A stretch of DNA of 62,465 nt from an uncultured bacterium (lineage in GTDB: Bacteria; Bacteroidota; Bacteroidia; Chitinophagales; Chitinophagaceae). This document shows, one piece after another, positions 28,693 through 38,345 of this stretch. The stretch is from the NCBI GenBank assembly GCA_903826405.1, contig CAIKEH010000020.1:1-62465 (forward strand), read 5' to 3'. The stretch's first letter is position 1. Each line of letters opens with the position of its first letter. The position numbers and the translations under genes were made by a program. Under the pieces are notes generated by a model. That model was not told the DNA's origin. It did no database searches and saw only the letters and a list, made by a program, of their open reading frames with translations.

Positions 28693-30003
28693 ATGAAAGC
28701 ACGTTCGTTAAGGAAGGATAAAGTGAACATCATCACCCTGGGCTGTAGTAAGAACCTGGTGGACAGCGAGGTGCTGAGTGGTCAGTTGCGTGCCCATGAT
28801 GTGGATGTGGTGCACGAAAACCGAAAACGCGATCATAATATCGTTGTCATCAATACCTGCGGTTTCATCGACAAAGCCAAGGAAGAGAGCGTCAATACGA
28901 TACTGGAACAAGTGGAACTCAAGAAAAAGGGCTTACTGGACAAGGTATATGTGACCGGTTGCCTAAGTGAGCGCTATCGGGAAAGCCTTGCCCAAGAGAT
29001 CCCCGAAGTGGATGCCTATTTCGGGACTCTTGAATTGCCACTCATCCTGAAACGATTCAATGCAGATTATAAAGCAGAATTGGTTGGAGAACGTCTTCTG
29101 GGTACGCCATCTCATTACGCATATCTGAAGATCAGTGAAGGATGCAACCGGACCTGTTCCTTCTGCGCCATCCCCCTGATGCGCGGCAAACATGTCAGTA
29201 GGACACGTGAAAGTCTGATCAACGAAGCTCGCAAATTGGTGGATGGTGGTGTCAAGGAGATCATGCTCATCGCGCAGGAGCTTACTTACTATGGGCTCGA
29301 CATATACAAGGAAAGGGCATTGCCCGATCTGATGAATGATCTGGCCGATATCAATGGACTCGAATGGATACGTTTACACTATGCATATCCATCGAAATTC
29401 CCCCTGGAGATCATCGACGTCATGAAGCAGCGCCCCAACATCTGCAATTATTTGGACATGCCCCTGCAACACGCCAGTAACGCCATGCTCAAGGCCATGA
29501 AAAGGCAGATCACCAGGGAGGAGATGGAGGAATTGGTGGGGGAGATCCGAAGCCGTATCCCGGATATCTGCCTACGCACGACTTTGATCGCCGGTTTTCC
29601 GGGAGAGACACGCGACGATGTCGAAGAACTGAAAGCTTTTCTGGTTCGTCAGCAATTCGACCGCGTGGGGATCTTTCCCTATTCACATGAGGAGGATACA
29701 TCCGCTCATGAACTTGAGGATACCCTCAGTAGGGAGGAAAAGGAAGCTCGGGCAGAGGAGATCATGGAGGTCCAACAAGAGATCAGTCTGGAAAAGAACA
29801 TGGCGAAAGTTGGCCGTACATTCCGTGTACTCATAGACAAAAAAGAAGCTGGTCGATATCTGGGTCGGACTGAATACGACAGCGTGGAGGTGGACAATGA
29901 AGTAATCGTTAATAGTGAGCGGAACTTGAAGCCAGGAGAGTTTGTTCAAGTGAACATCAGCAAGGCGTATGATTATGATCTAGAGGGTAGGGTGGTGGAT
30001 TAG
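28693..30003 (+). CDS. rimO: Ribosomal protein S12 methylthiotransferase RimO
   Basis: 436 residues. Radical SAM methylthiotransferase that adds a beta-methylthio group to an aspartate of ribosomal protein S12. N-terminal UPF0004 domain with Cys in TLGCSKN, VINTCGF and VTGCLSER (second cluster). The radical SAM cluster is in EGCNRTCSFCAIP, and LYTYPS is replaced by HYAYPSKFP. A TRAM domain ends the protein. The frame is open from TTG at 28660, but ATG at 28693 (MKARSLRK) is the natural start. The stop TAG lies inside the first unit of an octamer array. Confidence 0.95.
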   Translation: MKARSLRKDKVNIITLGCSKNLVDSEVLSGQLRAHDVDVVHENRKRDHNIVVINTCGFIDKAKEESVNTILEQVELKKKGLLDKVYVTGCLSERYRESLAQEIPEVDAYFGTLELPLILKRFNADYKAELVGERLLGTPSHYAYLKISEGCNRTCSFCAIPLMRGKHVSRTRESLINEARKLVDGGVKEIMLIAQELTYYGLDIYKERALPDLMNDLADINGLEWIRLHYAYPSKFPLEIIDVMKQRPNICNYLDMPLQHASNAMLKAMKRQITREEMEELVGEIRSRIPDICLRTTLIAGFPGETRDDVEELKAFLVRQQFDRVGIFPYSHEEDTSAHELEDTLSREEKEARAEEIMEVQQEISLEKNMAKVGRTFRVLIDKKEAGRYLGRTEYDSVEVDNEVIVNSERNLKPGEFVQVNISKAYDYDLEGRVVD

Positions 30004-30088
30004 TGGATTAATGGATTAATGGATTAATGGATTAGTGGATTAGTGGATTAATGGATTAGTGGATTAATGGATTAGTGGATTAGTGGAT
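29997..30088 (+). repeat. Octamer repeat array C, direct only
   Basis: Eleven and a half tandem 8-bp units of only two forms, GGATTAGT and GGATTAAT. The first unit overlaps the last two codons of rimO and supplies its TAG stop. Unlike arrays A and B there is no inverted arm, so no long hairpin. It lies between rimO and bshC, both on the plus strand. Confidence 0.9.
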
Positions 30089-30171
30089 TTATATCTTCAT
30101 CAGCCCAACTATAAGCTATAATTAATCTTTAGTCCTTTTTTACCGATATTAGCTGGAAATTAGACCAACGA

Positions 30172-31776
30172 GTGGATTGCAGATCTTTCCCCATTTCTTA
30201 CTCAGATACCAGGAAGTTTTCACCTTTCATCACGGATTATATCGCAGGTAAGGACGATCTGAAGTCTTTTTATGCCCATCCTGTAAGTCTTGAGGGACTA
30301 TCTTCAGCCATTCTTGCACGCAAGGCGTTCCCCACAGATAGGAAAACATTGGTCGAAGTTTTCAGTCGTCAGTATGCACTCAACGCCCATCCCGCTCAAT
30401 CAGAAGCCATTCAATCCTTGAGCGATGAGAACACGTTCACCGTGACCACTGCTCATCAACCGAATATTTTCACAGGGTACCTCTACCTCATTTACAAGAT
30501 CCTCCACGTGATCCGGATCGCGGAAGAGATGACGCGATCCATGCCCGGTTACAGGTTCATTCCTGTCTATTACATGGGCAGCGAGGACAATGACCTTGAT
30601 GAACTTGGTCAGATCCAGATCGCAGGCAATAAATTGGTGTGGGAGACCCGGCAGAAAGGTGCCGTAGGTCGAATGAAGGTCGACAAGACTTTGCTTTTAC
30701 TATTGGACCGGATAGAGGCACAGTTAGGGGTGGAACCCCATGGGGCGGAATTGGTCGTGCAACTCCGAACTGCGTATAAGGAAGGAGTGAACATGTCGGA
30801 AGCAACAGCCGATCTGATCAACAAATGGCTAGGACATCATGGTTTATTGGTACTGCAGCCTGATGTAGCCGATTTGAAAAGATCCATGATTCCCTTATTT
30901 CGTCAAGAGTTGCTGGAGGGGGCATCCTTCCCTATAGTGATGGAAACCAGTTCGAGGATCGGTGAGCATTACAAGACTCAGATCCATCCCCGCGAGATCA
31001 ATCTGTTCTATCTCGATGAAGGTATCCGGGAACGTATAACCCGACAGGGCGAGCTGTTTCATGTGGAGCATACCGATAAGATATTCACTAAGCAGGAGAT
31101 CCTGGATGTACTGGAGAGCCATCCGGAACGGTTCAGCCCAAATGTAGTCCTGCGCCCGATCTATCAATCCACCATTCTTCCTGATGTGACTTTTGTGGGA
31201 GGGGGTGCTGAGCTTGCCTATTGGATGCAACTCAATGATCTTTTCCGCAATTCCGGAAGGCCATTCCCCATGTTGGTTCTCCGTAACAGTTTCCTTCTTC
31301 TCAATGTCAGGCAGGAAAAAGTGATCGAAAAGCTGGGTTTTACTCCTATCCGTTTTTTTGCGGATCCACAAATCCTTTCAGATGAGTGGTTGACCCGGAA
31401 TGGACAGGGATCCTTTGTTTTATCAACTGAAATACAAAGCTTAAGTGAAATCTATACTAGTTTAATGGGTAAAGCAAAAAGTGTAGACGTATCCCTTGTT
31501 CCTCATATAGCTTCCCTGCATAAGACAGCGGAAAAAGGAATGGGTGAATTGGAGAAAAAACTACGCCGCGCTGAAAAGAGAAAGCACAGTGATCAGTTGC
31601 GTCAGTTGGACAACTTGCATCAGGATCTTTTCCCGGGTGGCGGCCTTCAGGAGCGAGTGGACAATATCCTACCTTATTTTGCCCGTTACGGCGCAGAGAT
31701 CTTCACGATCCTTTATGCACATTCCGGAAACTTGGAACAGGAGTTTCGAGTGATAACCGGACTATCGGCAGATTGA
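30172..31776 (+). CDS. bshC: Bacillithiol biosynthesis cysteine-adding enzyme BshC
   Basis: 534 residues, the usual length. BshC joins cysteine to GlcN-malate, the last step of bacillithiol synthesis. Family motifs are TTAHQPNIFTGYLYLIYKI near 98, FIPVYYMGSEDNDLDEL (E/D-rich nucleotide pocket), PNVVLRPIYQSTILPDVTFVGGGAELAYW, and a C-terminal coiled coil (about 445-495). The start is GTG at 30172. The stop abuts the stop of deoC on the other strand with no gap. BshB1 is encoded about 18 kb away; BshA is not in the window. Confidence 0.95.
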   Translation: MDCRSFPISYSDTRKFSPFITDYIAGKDDLKSFYAHPVSLEGLSSAILARKAFPTDRKTLVEVFSRQYALNAHPAQSEAIQSLSDENTFTVTTAHQPNIFTGYLYLIYKILHVIRIAEEMTRSMPGYRFIPVYYMGSEDNDLDELGQIQIAGNKLVWETRQKGAVGRMKVDKTLLLLLDRIEAQLGVEPHGAELVVQLRTAYKEGVNMSEATADLINKWLGHHGLLVLQPDVADLKRSMIPLFRQELLEGASFPIVMETSSRIGEHYKTQIHPREINLFYLDEGIRERITRQGELFHVEHTDKIFTKQEILDVLESHPERFSPNVVLRPIYQSTILPDVTFVGGGAELAYWMQLNDLFRNSGRPFPMLVLRNSFLLLNVRQEKVIEKLGFTPIRFFADPQILSDEWLTRNGQGSFVLSTEIQSLSEIYTSLMGKAKSVDVSLVPHIASLHKTAEKGMGELEKKLRRAEKRKHSDQLRQLDNLHQDLFPGGGLQERVDNILPYFARYGAEIFTILYAHSGNLEQEFRVITGLSAD

Positions 31777-32538
31777 TCAATACCCTGCAGGATTCATTCC
31801 AGATCCAGCTGACATTTTGGATTTTGTGCCTGTTGTAATGACAATGGCCTCTTCGAGCATAGTCGCGGTTGCCGTGGCTCCGATCCTCGTCGCGCCTGCT
31901 TCTATGGCAGCTAACATGTCTTTCAACGTTCGGATGCCGCCGGCTGCTTTGATGTGAATCTGGGATGGGCAGTTAGACCTCATGAGCTTGAGGTCAGGAA
32001 GAGTGGCTCCAGCAGTTGAGAATCGACCATCATTCCCTTTCACGAATCCATATCCTGTAGAAGTTTTCACGAAAGCTACCGGTATGTTGCTGCAGATATG
32101 GCAGAGTTTGATCTTTTGTTCATTATTGAGGAAATCGTTCTCGAATATGACTTTTACGATGGAACCGTGTGCGGCGGATTCCTTTTCTATGGCCCTGATC
32201 TCCTTATCCACATAATCCCAATCTCCACCGATCACCTTTCCTATGTTAACGACCATATCTATCTCTCGAGCACCTTGTTGGCAGGCCAATTTGGTTTCGG
32301 CAACTTTGATCTCCGTATCTGCTCCTCCATGTGGGAATCCAATCACCGTGCATACAAGCACCCCTGATTCCCTGAGCAGTTCTGTTGCACGCTTTACGGC
32401 ATACGGTTTCACACATACAGAGGCTGTCTGGTATTGTTTCGCCAAGGCACAACCTTCATCCAGTTCCTTGTCAGTAAGGGTAGGGTGAAGAAGAGAGTGA
32501 TCGATCATTTTCGCCAACTCTGTGACCGTATACCTCAT
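31777..32538 (-). CDS. deoC: Deoxyribose-phosphate aldolase
   Basis: 253 residues, class I aldolase that splits 2-deoxyribose-5-phosphate into glyceraldehyde-3-phosphate and acetaldehyde. K158 in FVKTSTGYG is the Schiff-base lysine, with D94 (EIDMVVNIG) and K197 (HIKAAGGIRT) as the proton-relay residues. It starts 28 bp after purE ends, so purK-purE-deoC may be one transcript, a nucleotide-metabolism group. Confidence 0.96.
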   Translation of the reverse strand: MRYTVTELAKMIDHSLLHPTLTDKELDEGCALAKQYQTASVCVKPYAVKRATELLRESGVLVCTVIGFPHGGADTEIKVAETKLACQQGAREIDMVVNIGKVIGGDWDYVDKEIRAIEKESAAHGSIVKVIFENDFLNNEQKIKLCHICSNIPVAFVKTSTGYGFVKGNDGRFSTAGATLPDLKLMRSNCPSQIHIKAAGGIRTLKDMLAAIEAGATRIGATATATMLEEAIVITTGTKSKMSAGSGMNPAGY

Positions 32539-32566
32539 GTGTTATTTATTTCAAATAAGAATCTGA

Positions 32567-33178
32567 TCAACTGTCAAATTGATTCTGCCAGCCTTGTTCC
32601 TTCAATTTTCCTGCCTTCGACTCCACTTCCTTTCTCATGTTATTCTTATAGGCATCCATTTTCTCCGCCAACTTTTCATCTGCAACGGATAAGATCGAAA
32701 CGGCTAAGATGCCCGCATTTTTGGCGGCATTCAGGGCGACTGTAGCTACGGGAATGCCGTTGGGCATCTGTAATATGCTCAGGACGGAATCCCATCCGTC
32801 GATCGAATTGCTGGACTTCACGGGTACGCCGATCACGGGCAGGCTGGTCAGGGAGGCCACCATGCCGGGGAGATGGGCAGCTCCGCCAGCCCCTGCTATA
32901 ATGACCCGTAATCCCCGAGCCCGGGCCTTTGTGGCATAAGTGACCATGCGCTGAGGGGTGCGGTGTGCTGAAACCACAGTAAGCTCGAATGGCACTTTCA
33001 TTTCCTGCAGGAAATCCGCCGCTGCTTTCATGACCGGCAGGTCACTATCGCTTCCCATGATGATGCCCACTAGCGGGGCAGTACTTTTTGAAGCTATTTT
33101 TTTCTTTGCTGTAGCCACCTTTTTATGAGTTATTTGTGATGAATGTTCAATTATTTGATTGAGGTGTAAAATCTGCAT
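32567..33178 (-). CDS. purE: 5-(Carboxyamino)imidazole ribonucleotide mutase PurE
   Basis: Class I PurE, which converts N5-CAIR to CAIR in purine synthesis. The core begins at about residue 35 ([16 protein letters not shown]), with SAHRTP and [13 protein letters not shown] as active-site loops. The first 33 residues are an unusual Lys/Ala/Ser-rich extension; a GTG at codon 21 (33118) could be the true start and would shorten it. The C-terminal tail after residue 170 is also long and basic. It lies 12 bp downstream of purK, its usual partner. Confidence 0.95.
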   Translation of the reverse strand: MQILHLNQIIEHSSQITHKKVATAKKKIASKSTAPLVGIIMGSDSDLPVMKAAADFLQEMKVPFELTVVSAHRTPQRMVTYATKARARGLRVIIAGAGGAAHLPGMVASLTSLPVIGVPVKSSNSIDGWDSVLSILQMPNGIPVATVALNAAKNAGILAVSILSVADEKLAEKMDAYKNNMRKEVESKAGKLKEQGWQNQFDS

Positions 33179-33190
33179 TCTTCCGTTGGG

Positions 33191-34327
33191 TCAACCACGG
33201 GTGACCACCTTCAAAGTTCTTTTCACCTTGTTGGCTTGGAAAAGCAATTCCTGCTTGTCTTTGCCCAGTATAGTGACATGTCCCATCTTTCTGCCTGGTT
33301 TCGTTTCCCTTTTACCGTAAAGATGCACAAATGCCTGCTCCATCGCCAGCACTTCTTCCAAACCCTCGTAATGGGCAGCGCCGCTGTGGCCTTCAGACCC
33401 GAGTACGTTCACCATGATGGAAGGCTGAATGGCTTTCGTATTCCCTAAAGGATACCCCATCAAGATCCTCCAGAGCATATCGAACTGGGAACTGAAATGA
33501 GCTTCAATGGTATGGTGCCCACTGTTGTGTACCCGTGGTGCGGTCTCATTCACCCAAACGTCCCCTGCACGATCGATGAAGAGTTCGACGGCGAAGATGC
33601 CGGGAGAGCCCAGATCACGAGCTACGGTCAGTGCGATCGCTTCCGCTTTCCACCCCGTTGTTTCCGGGATATCGGCAGGGCATAATTGATAGTCGAGCAG
33701 GTTCAAATAAGGGTCGAAGATCATTTCCACAGCAGGGTAGACCGCCGTCTCTCCCTTTTCATTGATGGCCACGGTCACCGCGATCTCTTTCTGGAGTTCA
33801 ACCATTTTCTCTAGTACGCTCGGCGCATCGAAACCCTTGTGAAGATCCTCTTGCTTGTGTAAGAGTTGAACTCCTTTGCCATCGTATCCCCCCGTTCCCA
33901 GTTTTTGAACAGCCGGAAGGAACCCGATATGGTGATTCAATTCATCCTTCGACTGCAGAATGTGGAAAGGAGACGTGGGGATGCTTTTTTCGAGATAAAA
34001 TTTCTTTTGAAGGATCTTATCCTTGATCGTTTGTAGAGCTGATGGACGGGGGATGATCCTGATTCCTTCCCTTTCCAATTGGAACAGTGCATCAATATTC
34101 ACGTTTTCGATCTCAATGGTCAGCGCATCCAGTTTGCGTCCAAAGGCCAGAACAGCATCCCGATCGCGGATATCTCCTAGTACAAAACTATCGCAAAGAT
34201 GGGCTGCCGGACATCCGGGGTCATTTTCCATCACCCAGGTTTCTACCGGGTAATTGGCAGCTTCCTGCAAAAGCATACGGCCTAATTGCCCACCTCCCAA
34301 TATGCCTATCTTCTTCTGTGTCTCCAT
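33191..34327 (-). CDS. purK: 5-(Carboxyamino)imidazole ribonucleotide synthase PurK
   Basis: 378 residues, ATP-grasp enzyme that carboxylates AIR to N5-CAIR. GILGGGQLGRML is at the N-terminus; KLGTGGYDGKGV is the ATP loop, EKMVELQKEIAV the middle strand, and NETAPRVHNSGHHTIEA the metal and substrate motif. Full length. First gene of purK-purE(-deoC). Confidence 0.97.
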   Translation of the reverse strand: METQKKIGILGGGQLGRMLLQEAANYPVETWVMENDPGCPAAHLCDSFVLGDIRDRDAVLAFGRKLDALTIEIENVNIDALFQLEREGIRIIPRPSALQTIKDKILQKKFYLEKSIPTSPFHILQSKDELNHHIGFLPAVQKLGTGGYDGKGVQLLHKQEDLHKGFDAPSVLEKMVELQKEIAVTVAINEKGETAVYPAVEMIFDPYLNLLDYQLCPADIPETTGWKAEAIALTVARDLGSPGIFAVELFIDRAGDVWVNETAPRVHNSGHHTIEAHFSSQFDMLWRILMGYPLGNTKAIQPSIMVNVLGSEGHSGAAHYEGLEEVLAMEQAFVHLYGKRETKPGRKMGHVTILGKDKQELLFQANKVKRTLKVVTRG

Positions 34328-34528
34328 TTGGGCGTGAAGATACCGAAGACGTGGAAATAGAAGCAGCTGTAAGCTGATGGATTTTTATGCCAGAAAAGGC
34401 TGCTGCCAGTCGAATTTGACTTTCCAGCGGTCGTTTGAGGTCGGTTTAGCCATTCAAATTCCAGAAACCCGGGAAAATGGATAATTTTACACTTGATTTT
34501 ACGTATTTATATTCATATCCACCCTGTT

Positions 34529-35287
34529 ATGAAACATTTCATCACCATCCTGCTGCTTTACCTGGTACTGCATCCGACCTCGGGTTCTGCTCAGAATTCC
34601 TTCGTCGATTACCAGAAGTCATTCGGCAAGGTGTCTGATGTCTATAGACGGACGGAGGATTCCCTTCGGAAGCAATTCGCCGCCAAAAAACTGGAATGGC
34701 CTGCTCATTACGTCTATATCCGTTCGTTCAAATATGACAGCGAACTGGAGGTATGGGTGAAGAACAACCTGGCCGACGACTATAAATTGTTCAAGATCTA
34801 CAAAGTATGTGCTCTGGCAGGTACCTTGGGACCCAAGCGGATCCAGGGGGATTATCAGGTTCCGGAAGGTATGTATTACATAAATGAGTTCAAGCCCAAC
34901 AGCCAATTTCATCTTTCACTTGGACTGAATTACCCGAATGCTTCGGACAGGCTCCTCGGTGATTCAAGCCAGCCGGGAGGGGAGATATACATTCATGGAA
35001 GTTGTGTGACCACAGGCTGCATCCCCATCACCAACCCACAGATCGAGGAACTTTATACAATCACTTCCCATGCACGGGGTGCGGGACAGGAATTCATTCC
35101 AGTACATATTTTCCCGGTAAGATTCAACGTTCCCAAAAGTGTGGCATTCCTGGAAAAAATGTACAAGGACGATCCGGAACTGAAGAAATTCGAAGCACGA
35201 CTCAAACAGGTATACGATTATTTCGACGTGATGCATCAGGTACCTGTCGTTGCCATCAATCACATAGGGGAGTATGTTCTTTATTGA
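34529..35287 (+). CDS. L,D-transpeptidase (YkuD domain), exported
   Basis: 252 residues. Signal peptide with probable cleavage after SGSA before Gln. The YkuD catalytic domain (about 60-200) has H156 in IYIHGSC and the nucleophile C164 in TTGCIPI, the family HxxxxxxxxSxGC-like motif (TTGC here). It resembles the YafK/ErfK branch and should form or break meso-DAP crosslinks or attach proteins to peptidoglycan in the periplasm. The frame is open from TTG at 34493, but ATG at 34529 begins a proper signal peptide. Confidence 0.88.
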   Translation: MKHFITILLLYLVLHPTSGSAQNSFVDYQKSFGKVSDVYRRTEDSLRKQFAAKKLEWPAHYVYIRSFKYDSELEVWVKNNLADDYKLFKIYKVCALAGTLGPKRIQGDYQVPEGMYYINEFKPNSQFHLSLGLNYPNASDRLLGDSSQPGGEIYIHGSCVTTGCIPITNPQIEELYTITSHARGAGQEFIPVHIFPVRFNVPKSVAFLEKMYKDDPELKKFEARLKQVYDYFDVMHQVPVVAINHIGEYVLY

Positions 35288-35386
35288 AATACACCGGTTC
35301 TAGCCACCCGGCTTGGGAAATGGGGGTGCCCTCATTTAAACTCAGCCCCACTTTTTATGCGCCGGATTACTTAACCCACTTGTTTG

Positions 35387-36655
35387 TTATTCCACCTTCA
35401 TCAACACCTGTATGGTCTCGGGAGTTTGTTGTCTCAAGATGATCTTCCTGCCTGCAGCCAGTTTTTCAACCATGCCTTCCCGGTAGTGGCGGACCGTGAG
35501 CATGATCAGTCCTTTCTCGATATTCACATCGAACAGTCCTGATGCGTCATGGGCAAATCGATCGGTCTTGTCGGGACGGTCGTCTACACAGAATTGAAGG
35601 CTGACCGCTCCGGTCTGTATCAGGTTGGGGCGCATATTGTGGGCAGCGAAAATTTCATAGAGAGATGCCAAAGGTCTTTCGCCCACGAAGGAGAAGTCGC
35701 GTGAATGAAGATGTATCAATGCCTGATTGAGTTTCCAGACAATCATCGGCGGTAGGTCATGAAGGACCCTGTTATGGATGATTGTTCCGGGAAGTTGAGG
35801 ATCTAGGAAACATTTCACGAACAGGGGGATGTTTTTGTTCTGAAGGGGCTTGATGGTCTTTGGATGGATGACCTGAGCACCGTAAAAAGCCATTTCGATC
35901 ACCTCGTCGTAGTTCAATTCCCGGATGATGACTGCATCGGATACCAGTTTCGGATCTCCATTCATCACGCCCTCCACGTCCTTCCAGATCGTTTGATCCG
36001 AAGCGTCGAGCATGTTGGCGAAAATGGCTGCAGTATAGTCGGACCCCTCTCTACCGAGCGTCGTACTCTCATTTTCTGATGTGGCGCCGATGAAGCCCTG
36101 AGTGATGACAAGGTCTTTTTGCCGGAATGCGGGCAGAACGGTGTCTTTCACTTGTTGCAGCGTGATGTCCCAATCTATATTGGCTTCACGGAAATGGTTA
36201 TCGGTGCGGAATACATCACGTACATCTATCCAGGTATTCCATATCCCGGATTCATCCAGAAATGCACTGATGAGTTGGGTGGAGAGCAGTTCCCCTGCAC
36301 AGACTATCTGATCGTAATAATAATCGTATTCCCTTACCGGCTTGTCATGTAACAGCCATTCCACTTCCGTGAAGGTGTTCAGCAGTTGTTTCTCCGTTGA
36401 TAATGCATTCCTGACCAGAAGGTATTTCGCCATTTCCTGATGATGGGTTTTCACCTGTCCGAAAAGGGTCAGCGCATCATCTTTTCTGCCGGCATGGAAG
36501 GCTTCAGCTACCTTTTCCAGGGCATTGGTGGTCTTCCCCATGGCCGATACGATCACCAATATTTTCTCACTGCTATGATTCTTGAGGATAGCGGCCATGT
36601 TCCTGATTCTCTCGATGCTGTTCACACTGGCGCCGCCGAACTTGAAAACTCTCAT
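35387..36655 (-). CDS. lysC: Aspartate kinase
   Basis: 422 residues, monofunctional. KFGGASV at 5-11 is the aspartokinase entry motif; TLGREGSDYTAAI is the active-site loop, KDVEGVMNGDPK follows, and HPKTIKPLQ closes the catalytic domain. The C-terminal ACT region (about 310-420) is shorter and more diverged than in E. coli. It makes aspartyl phosphate, the first step toward lysine/DAP, threonine and methionine. No homoserine dehydrogenase fusion. Other pathway genes are not nearby. Confidence 0.94.
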   Translation of the reverse strand: MRVFKFGGASVNSIERIRNMAAILKNHSSEKILVIVSAMGKTTNALEKVAEAFHAGRKDDALTLFGQVKTHHQEMAKYLLVRNALSTEKQLLNTFTEVEWLLHDKPVREYDYYYDQIVCAGELLSTQLISAFLDESGIWNTWIDVRDVFRTDNHFREANIDWDITLQQVKDTVLPAFRQKDLVITQGFIGATSENESTTLGREGSDYTAAIFANMLDASDQTIWKDVEGVMNGDPKLVSDAVIIRELNYDEVIEMAFYGAQVIHPKTIKPLQNKNIPLFVKCFLDPQLPGTIIHNRVLHDLPPMIVWKLNQALIHLHSRDFSFVGERPLASLYEIFAAHNMRPNLIQTGAVSLQFCVDDRPDKTDRFAHDASGLFDVNIEKGLIMLTVRHYREGMVEKLAAGRKIILRQQTPETIQVLMKVE

Positions 36656-36736
36656 GTGGGGAATGTTGGATGGGAGGAGCGAATGTCGGAATAAAAACGA
36701 TTCCCTCCCGCCCTTTCACCTATGCCTTCAAAAGCT

Positions 36737-36744
36737 TACTTTTG
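36737..36744 (+). promoter_or_regulatory. Possible Bacteroidota -7 box (TACTTTTG)
   Basis: TACTTTTGC fits the consensus TAnnTTTG and lies 51 bp before the ABC ATPase start, in the short divergent region with lysC. No clear -33 TTG was seen. Confidence 0.3.
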
Positions 36745-36795
36745 CGGCATCGCAATGATATTTTAATATCCCCGGTTTAAAAGGATCAACTACAG

Positions 36796-37557
36796 ATGAG
36801 TCAAAAGATCATCGAGGTCAAGAATCTGACCAAGAAATATGGCGATTTCGAAGCAGTCAAAGGCATCAGCTTCGATGTATTTGAAGGAGAGATCTTCGGT
36901 CTCCTCGGTCCCAATGGCGCGGGGAAGTCCACCACCCTCGAAATCATCGAAACACTCCGGCCCAAAACCGGGGGTGAGGTGATCGTCAATGGCTTATCAC
37001 TCGACAAAGAGCCAGAAAAGATCAAATCCATCATTGGGGTACAACTGCAGACATCGGGCTTCTATCCGGGTCTCAAACTGACCGAACTGATCAGCCTATT
37101 CGGAGGCCTCTACAACGAATCGGTCGACGCCCTTAAACTGTTGAAGACAGTCAATTTGGAAGATAAAGCCAACAATCGATATAAGAATATGAGTGGTGGT
37201 CAGAAACAGCGTTTCTCCATTGCCACCACATTGATCAATCACCCCAAGATCATCTTTCTCGACGAACCCACGACCGGATTGGACCCACAGGCTCGACGCA
37301 ATCTCTGGGAATTGATCCGCCAGATCCGCGACCAGGGTACCACCGTGATCATCACCACCCATTACATGGACGAGGCGGAACAACTTTGCGATCGCGTGGC
37401 CATCATGGACCAGGGTAATATAATAGCTATCGACAGTCCGGACCATATGATCGACAAGCTCATCGCTTCAGGTTTTGAACGTAGTAAAGATGTGAAGTCT
37501 GCCAGTTTAGAGGATGTGTTCATTCAACTGACAGGGCATACCATCCGGGAAGATTGA
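36796..37557 (+). CDS. ABC transporter ATP-binding protein, ABC-2 export type, without an adjacent permease
   Basis: 253 residues, one nucleotide-binding domain. Walker A GPNGAGKST, Q-loop VQLQTSG, signature MSGGQKQRF, Walker B IIFLDEPTTGLD, H-loop TTHYMDEAEQ. The sequence resembles the CcmA/DrrA-type exporters of drugs or lipids. An ABC-2 permease normally follows; here the next gene is a peptidyl-prolyl isomerase. The permease must be elsewhere or lost. Confidence 0.9.
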   Translation: MSQKIIEVKNLTKKYGDFEAVKGISFDVFEGEIFGLLGPNGAGKSTTLEIIETLRPKTGGEVIVNGLSLDKEPEKIKSIIGVQLQTSGFYPGLKLTELISLFGGLYNESVDALKLLKTVNLEDKANNRYKNMSGGQKQRFSIATTLINHPKIIFLDEPTTGLDPQARRNLWELIRQIRDQGTTVIITTHYMDEAEQLCDRVAIMDQGNIIAIDSPDHMIDKLIASGFERSKDVKSASLEDVFIQLTGHTIRED

Positions 37558-37619
37558 ACGAACAAGTACCTTCAGTCAAGAACCAAAGAAATCATGATCA
37601 TCCAAGTCAACCATAAAAC

Positions 37620-38339
37620 ATGAAACAATCCATTCTCTTTTTTCTGTTGTCGTTTTCGATGACCGCTATTTTTGCACAGGCCAAGAAAACTCCGCCAGCT
37701 AAACCTGCTCCAGCTGTTTCAGCATCCATGCTGAAGACTCGGCAGGACAGCCTTAGCTATGCTATAGGTTTGCTCGACGGTAACTTTTTCAAGATGCAAG
37801 GCATCACCAGCGTGAATGCGCAGATGTTAGGAAAAGGATTCGATGACCAACTCAAAGGTAAAACCGCTTTGACACCTGAACAGGCCGACCAGATCGTTCG
37901 CGGAGAAATGCAAAAAATGACAAAAGCCAAGATCCAGCCAAACATTGATGCGGGTAACCGGTACTGCATGGAGAATGCGAAAAAGCCCGGCGTGAAGACG
38001 ACTGCCAGCGGGTTGCAATACGAGGTGATCAAAATGGGAGATGGTCCCAAACCCAAGGACACCAGTGTGGTAAGGGTACATTACGACGGATATACGCTGG
38101 ATGGGAAAAAATTTGACAGCTCAAGGGACAGAGGTGAGCCTACTGAATTTCCACTCAACGGAGTCATCAAGGGATGGACCGAAGGTGTTCAACTGATGCC
38201 TGTTGGATCGAGGTTCAAATTTACGATCCCCGCCAATCTGGCTTATGGAGACCAAGGTGCCGGTGAAGCCATCAAGGGAGGTTCTACATTGATCTTCGAT
38301 GTGGAACTGTTAAGCATCGTCAATAAAACTCAACAATGA
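37620..38339 (+). CDS. FKBP-type peptidyl-prolyl cis-trans isomerase, exported (FkpA-like)
   Basis: 239 residues. Signal peptide cut near AIFA before Gln. The N-terminal FKBP_N dimerisation domain (about 40-120) has SYAIGLLDG and a helical EQADQIVRGEMQKM. The FKBP catalytic domain (about 128-236) has VRVHYDGYTLDGKKFDSS, GWTEGVQLMPVGSRFKFTIP and AYGDQGAG. It should help fold periplasmic and outer-membrane proteins. It is followed 6 bp later by the DinB-like gene, suggesting one transcript. Confidence 0.93.
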   Translation: MKQSILFFLLSFSMTAIFAQAKKTPPAKPAPAVSASMLKTRQDSLSYAIGLLDGNFFKMQGITSVNAQMLGKGFDDQLKGKTALTPEQADQIVRGEMQKMTKAKIQPNIDAGNRYCMENAKKPGVKTTASGLQYEVIKMGDGPKPKDTSVVRVHYDGYTLDGKKFDSSRDRGEPTEFPLNGVIKGWTEGVQLMPVGSRFKFTIPANLAYGDQGAGEAIKGGSTLIFDVELLSIVNKTQQ

Positions 38340-38345
38340 TCGATC

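Noticed and set aside
34328-34528. Purine riboswitch upstream of purK
   Set aside because: I saw no purine or PRPP aptamer core in the purK leader.
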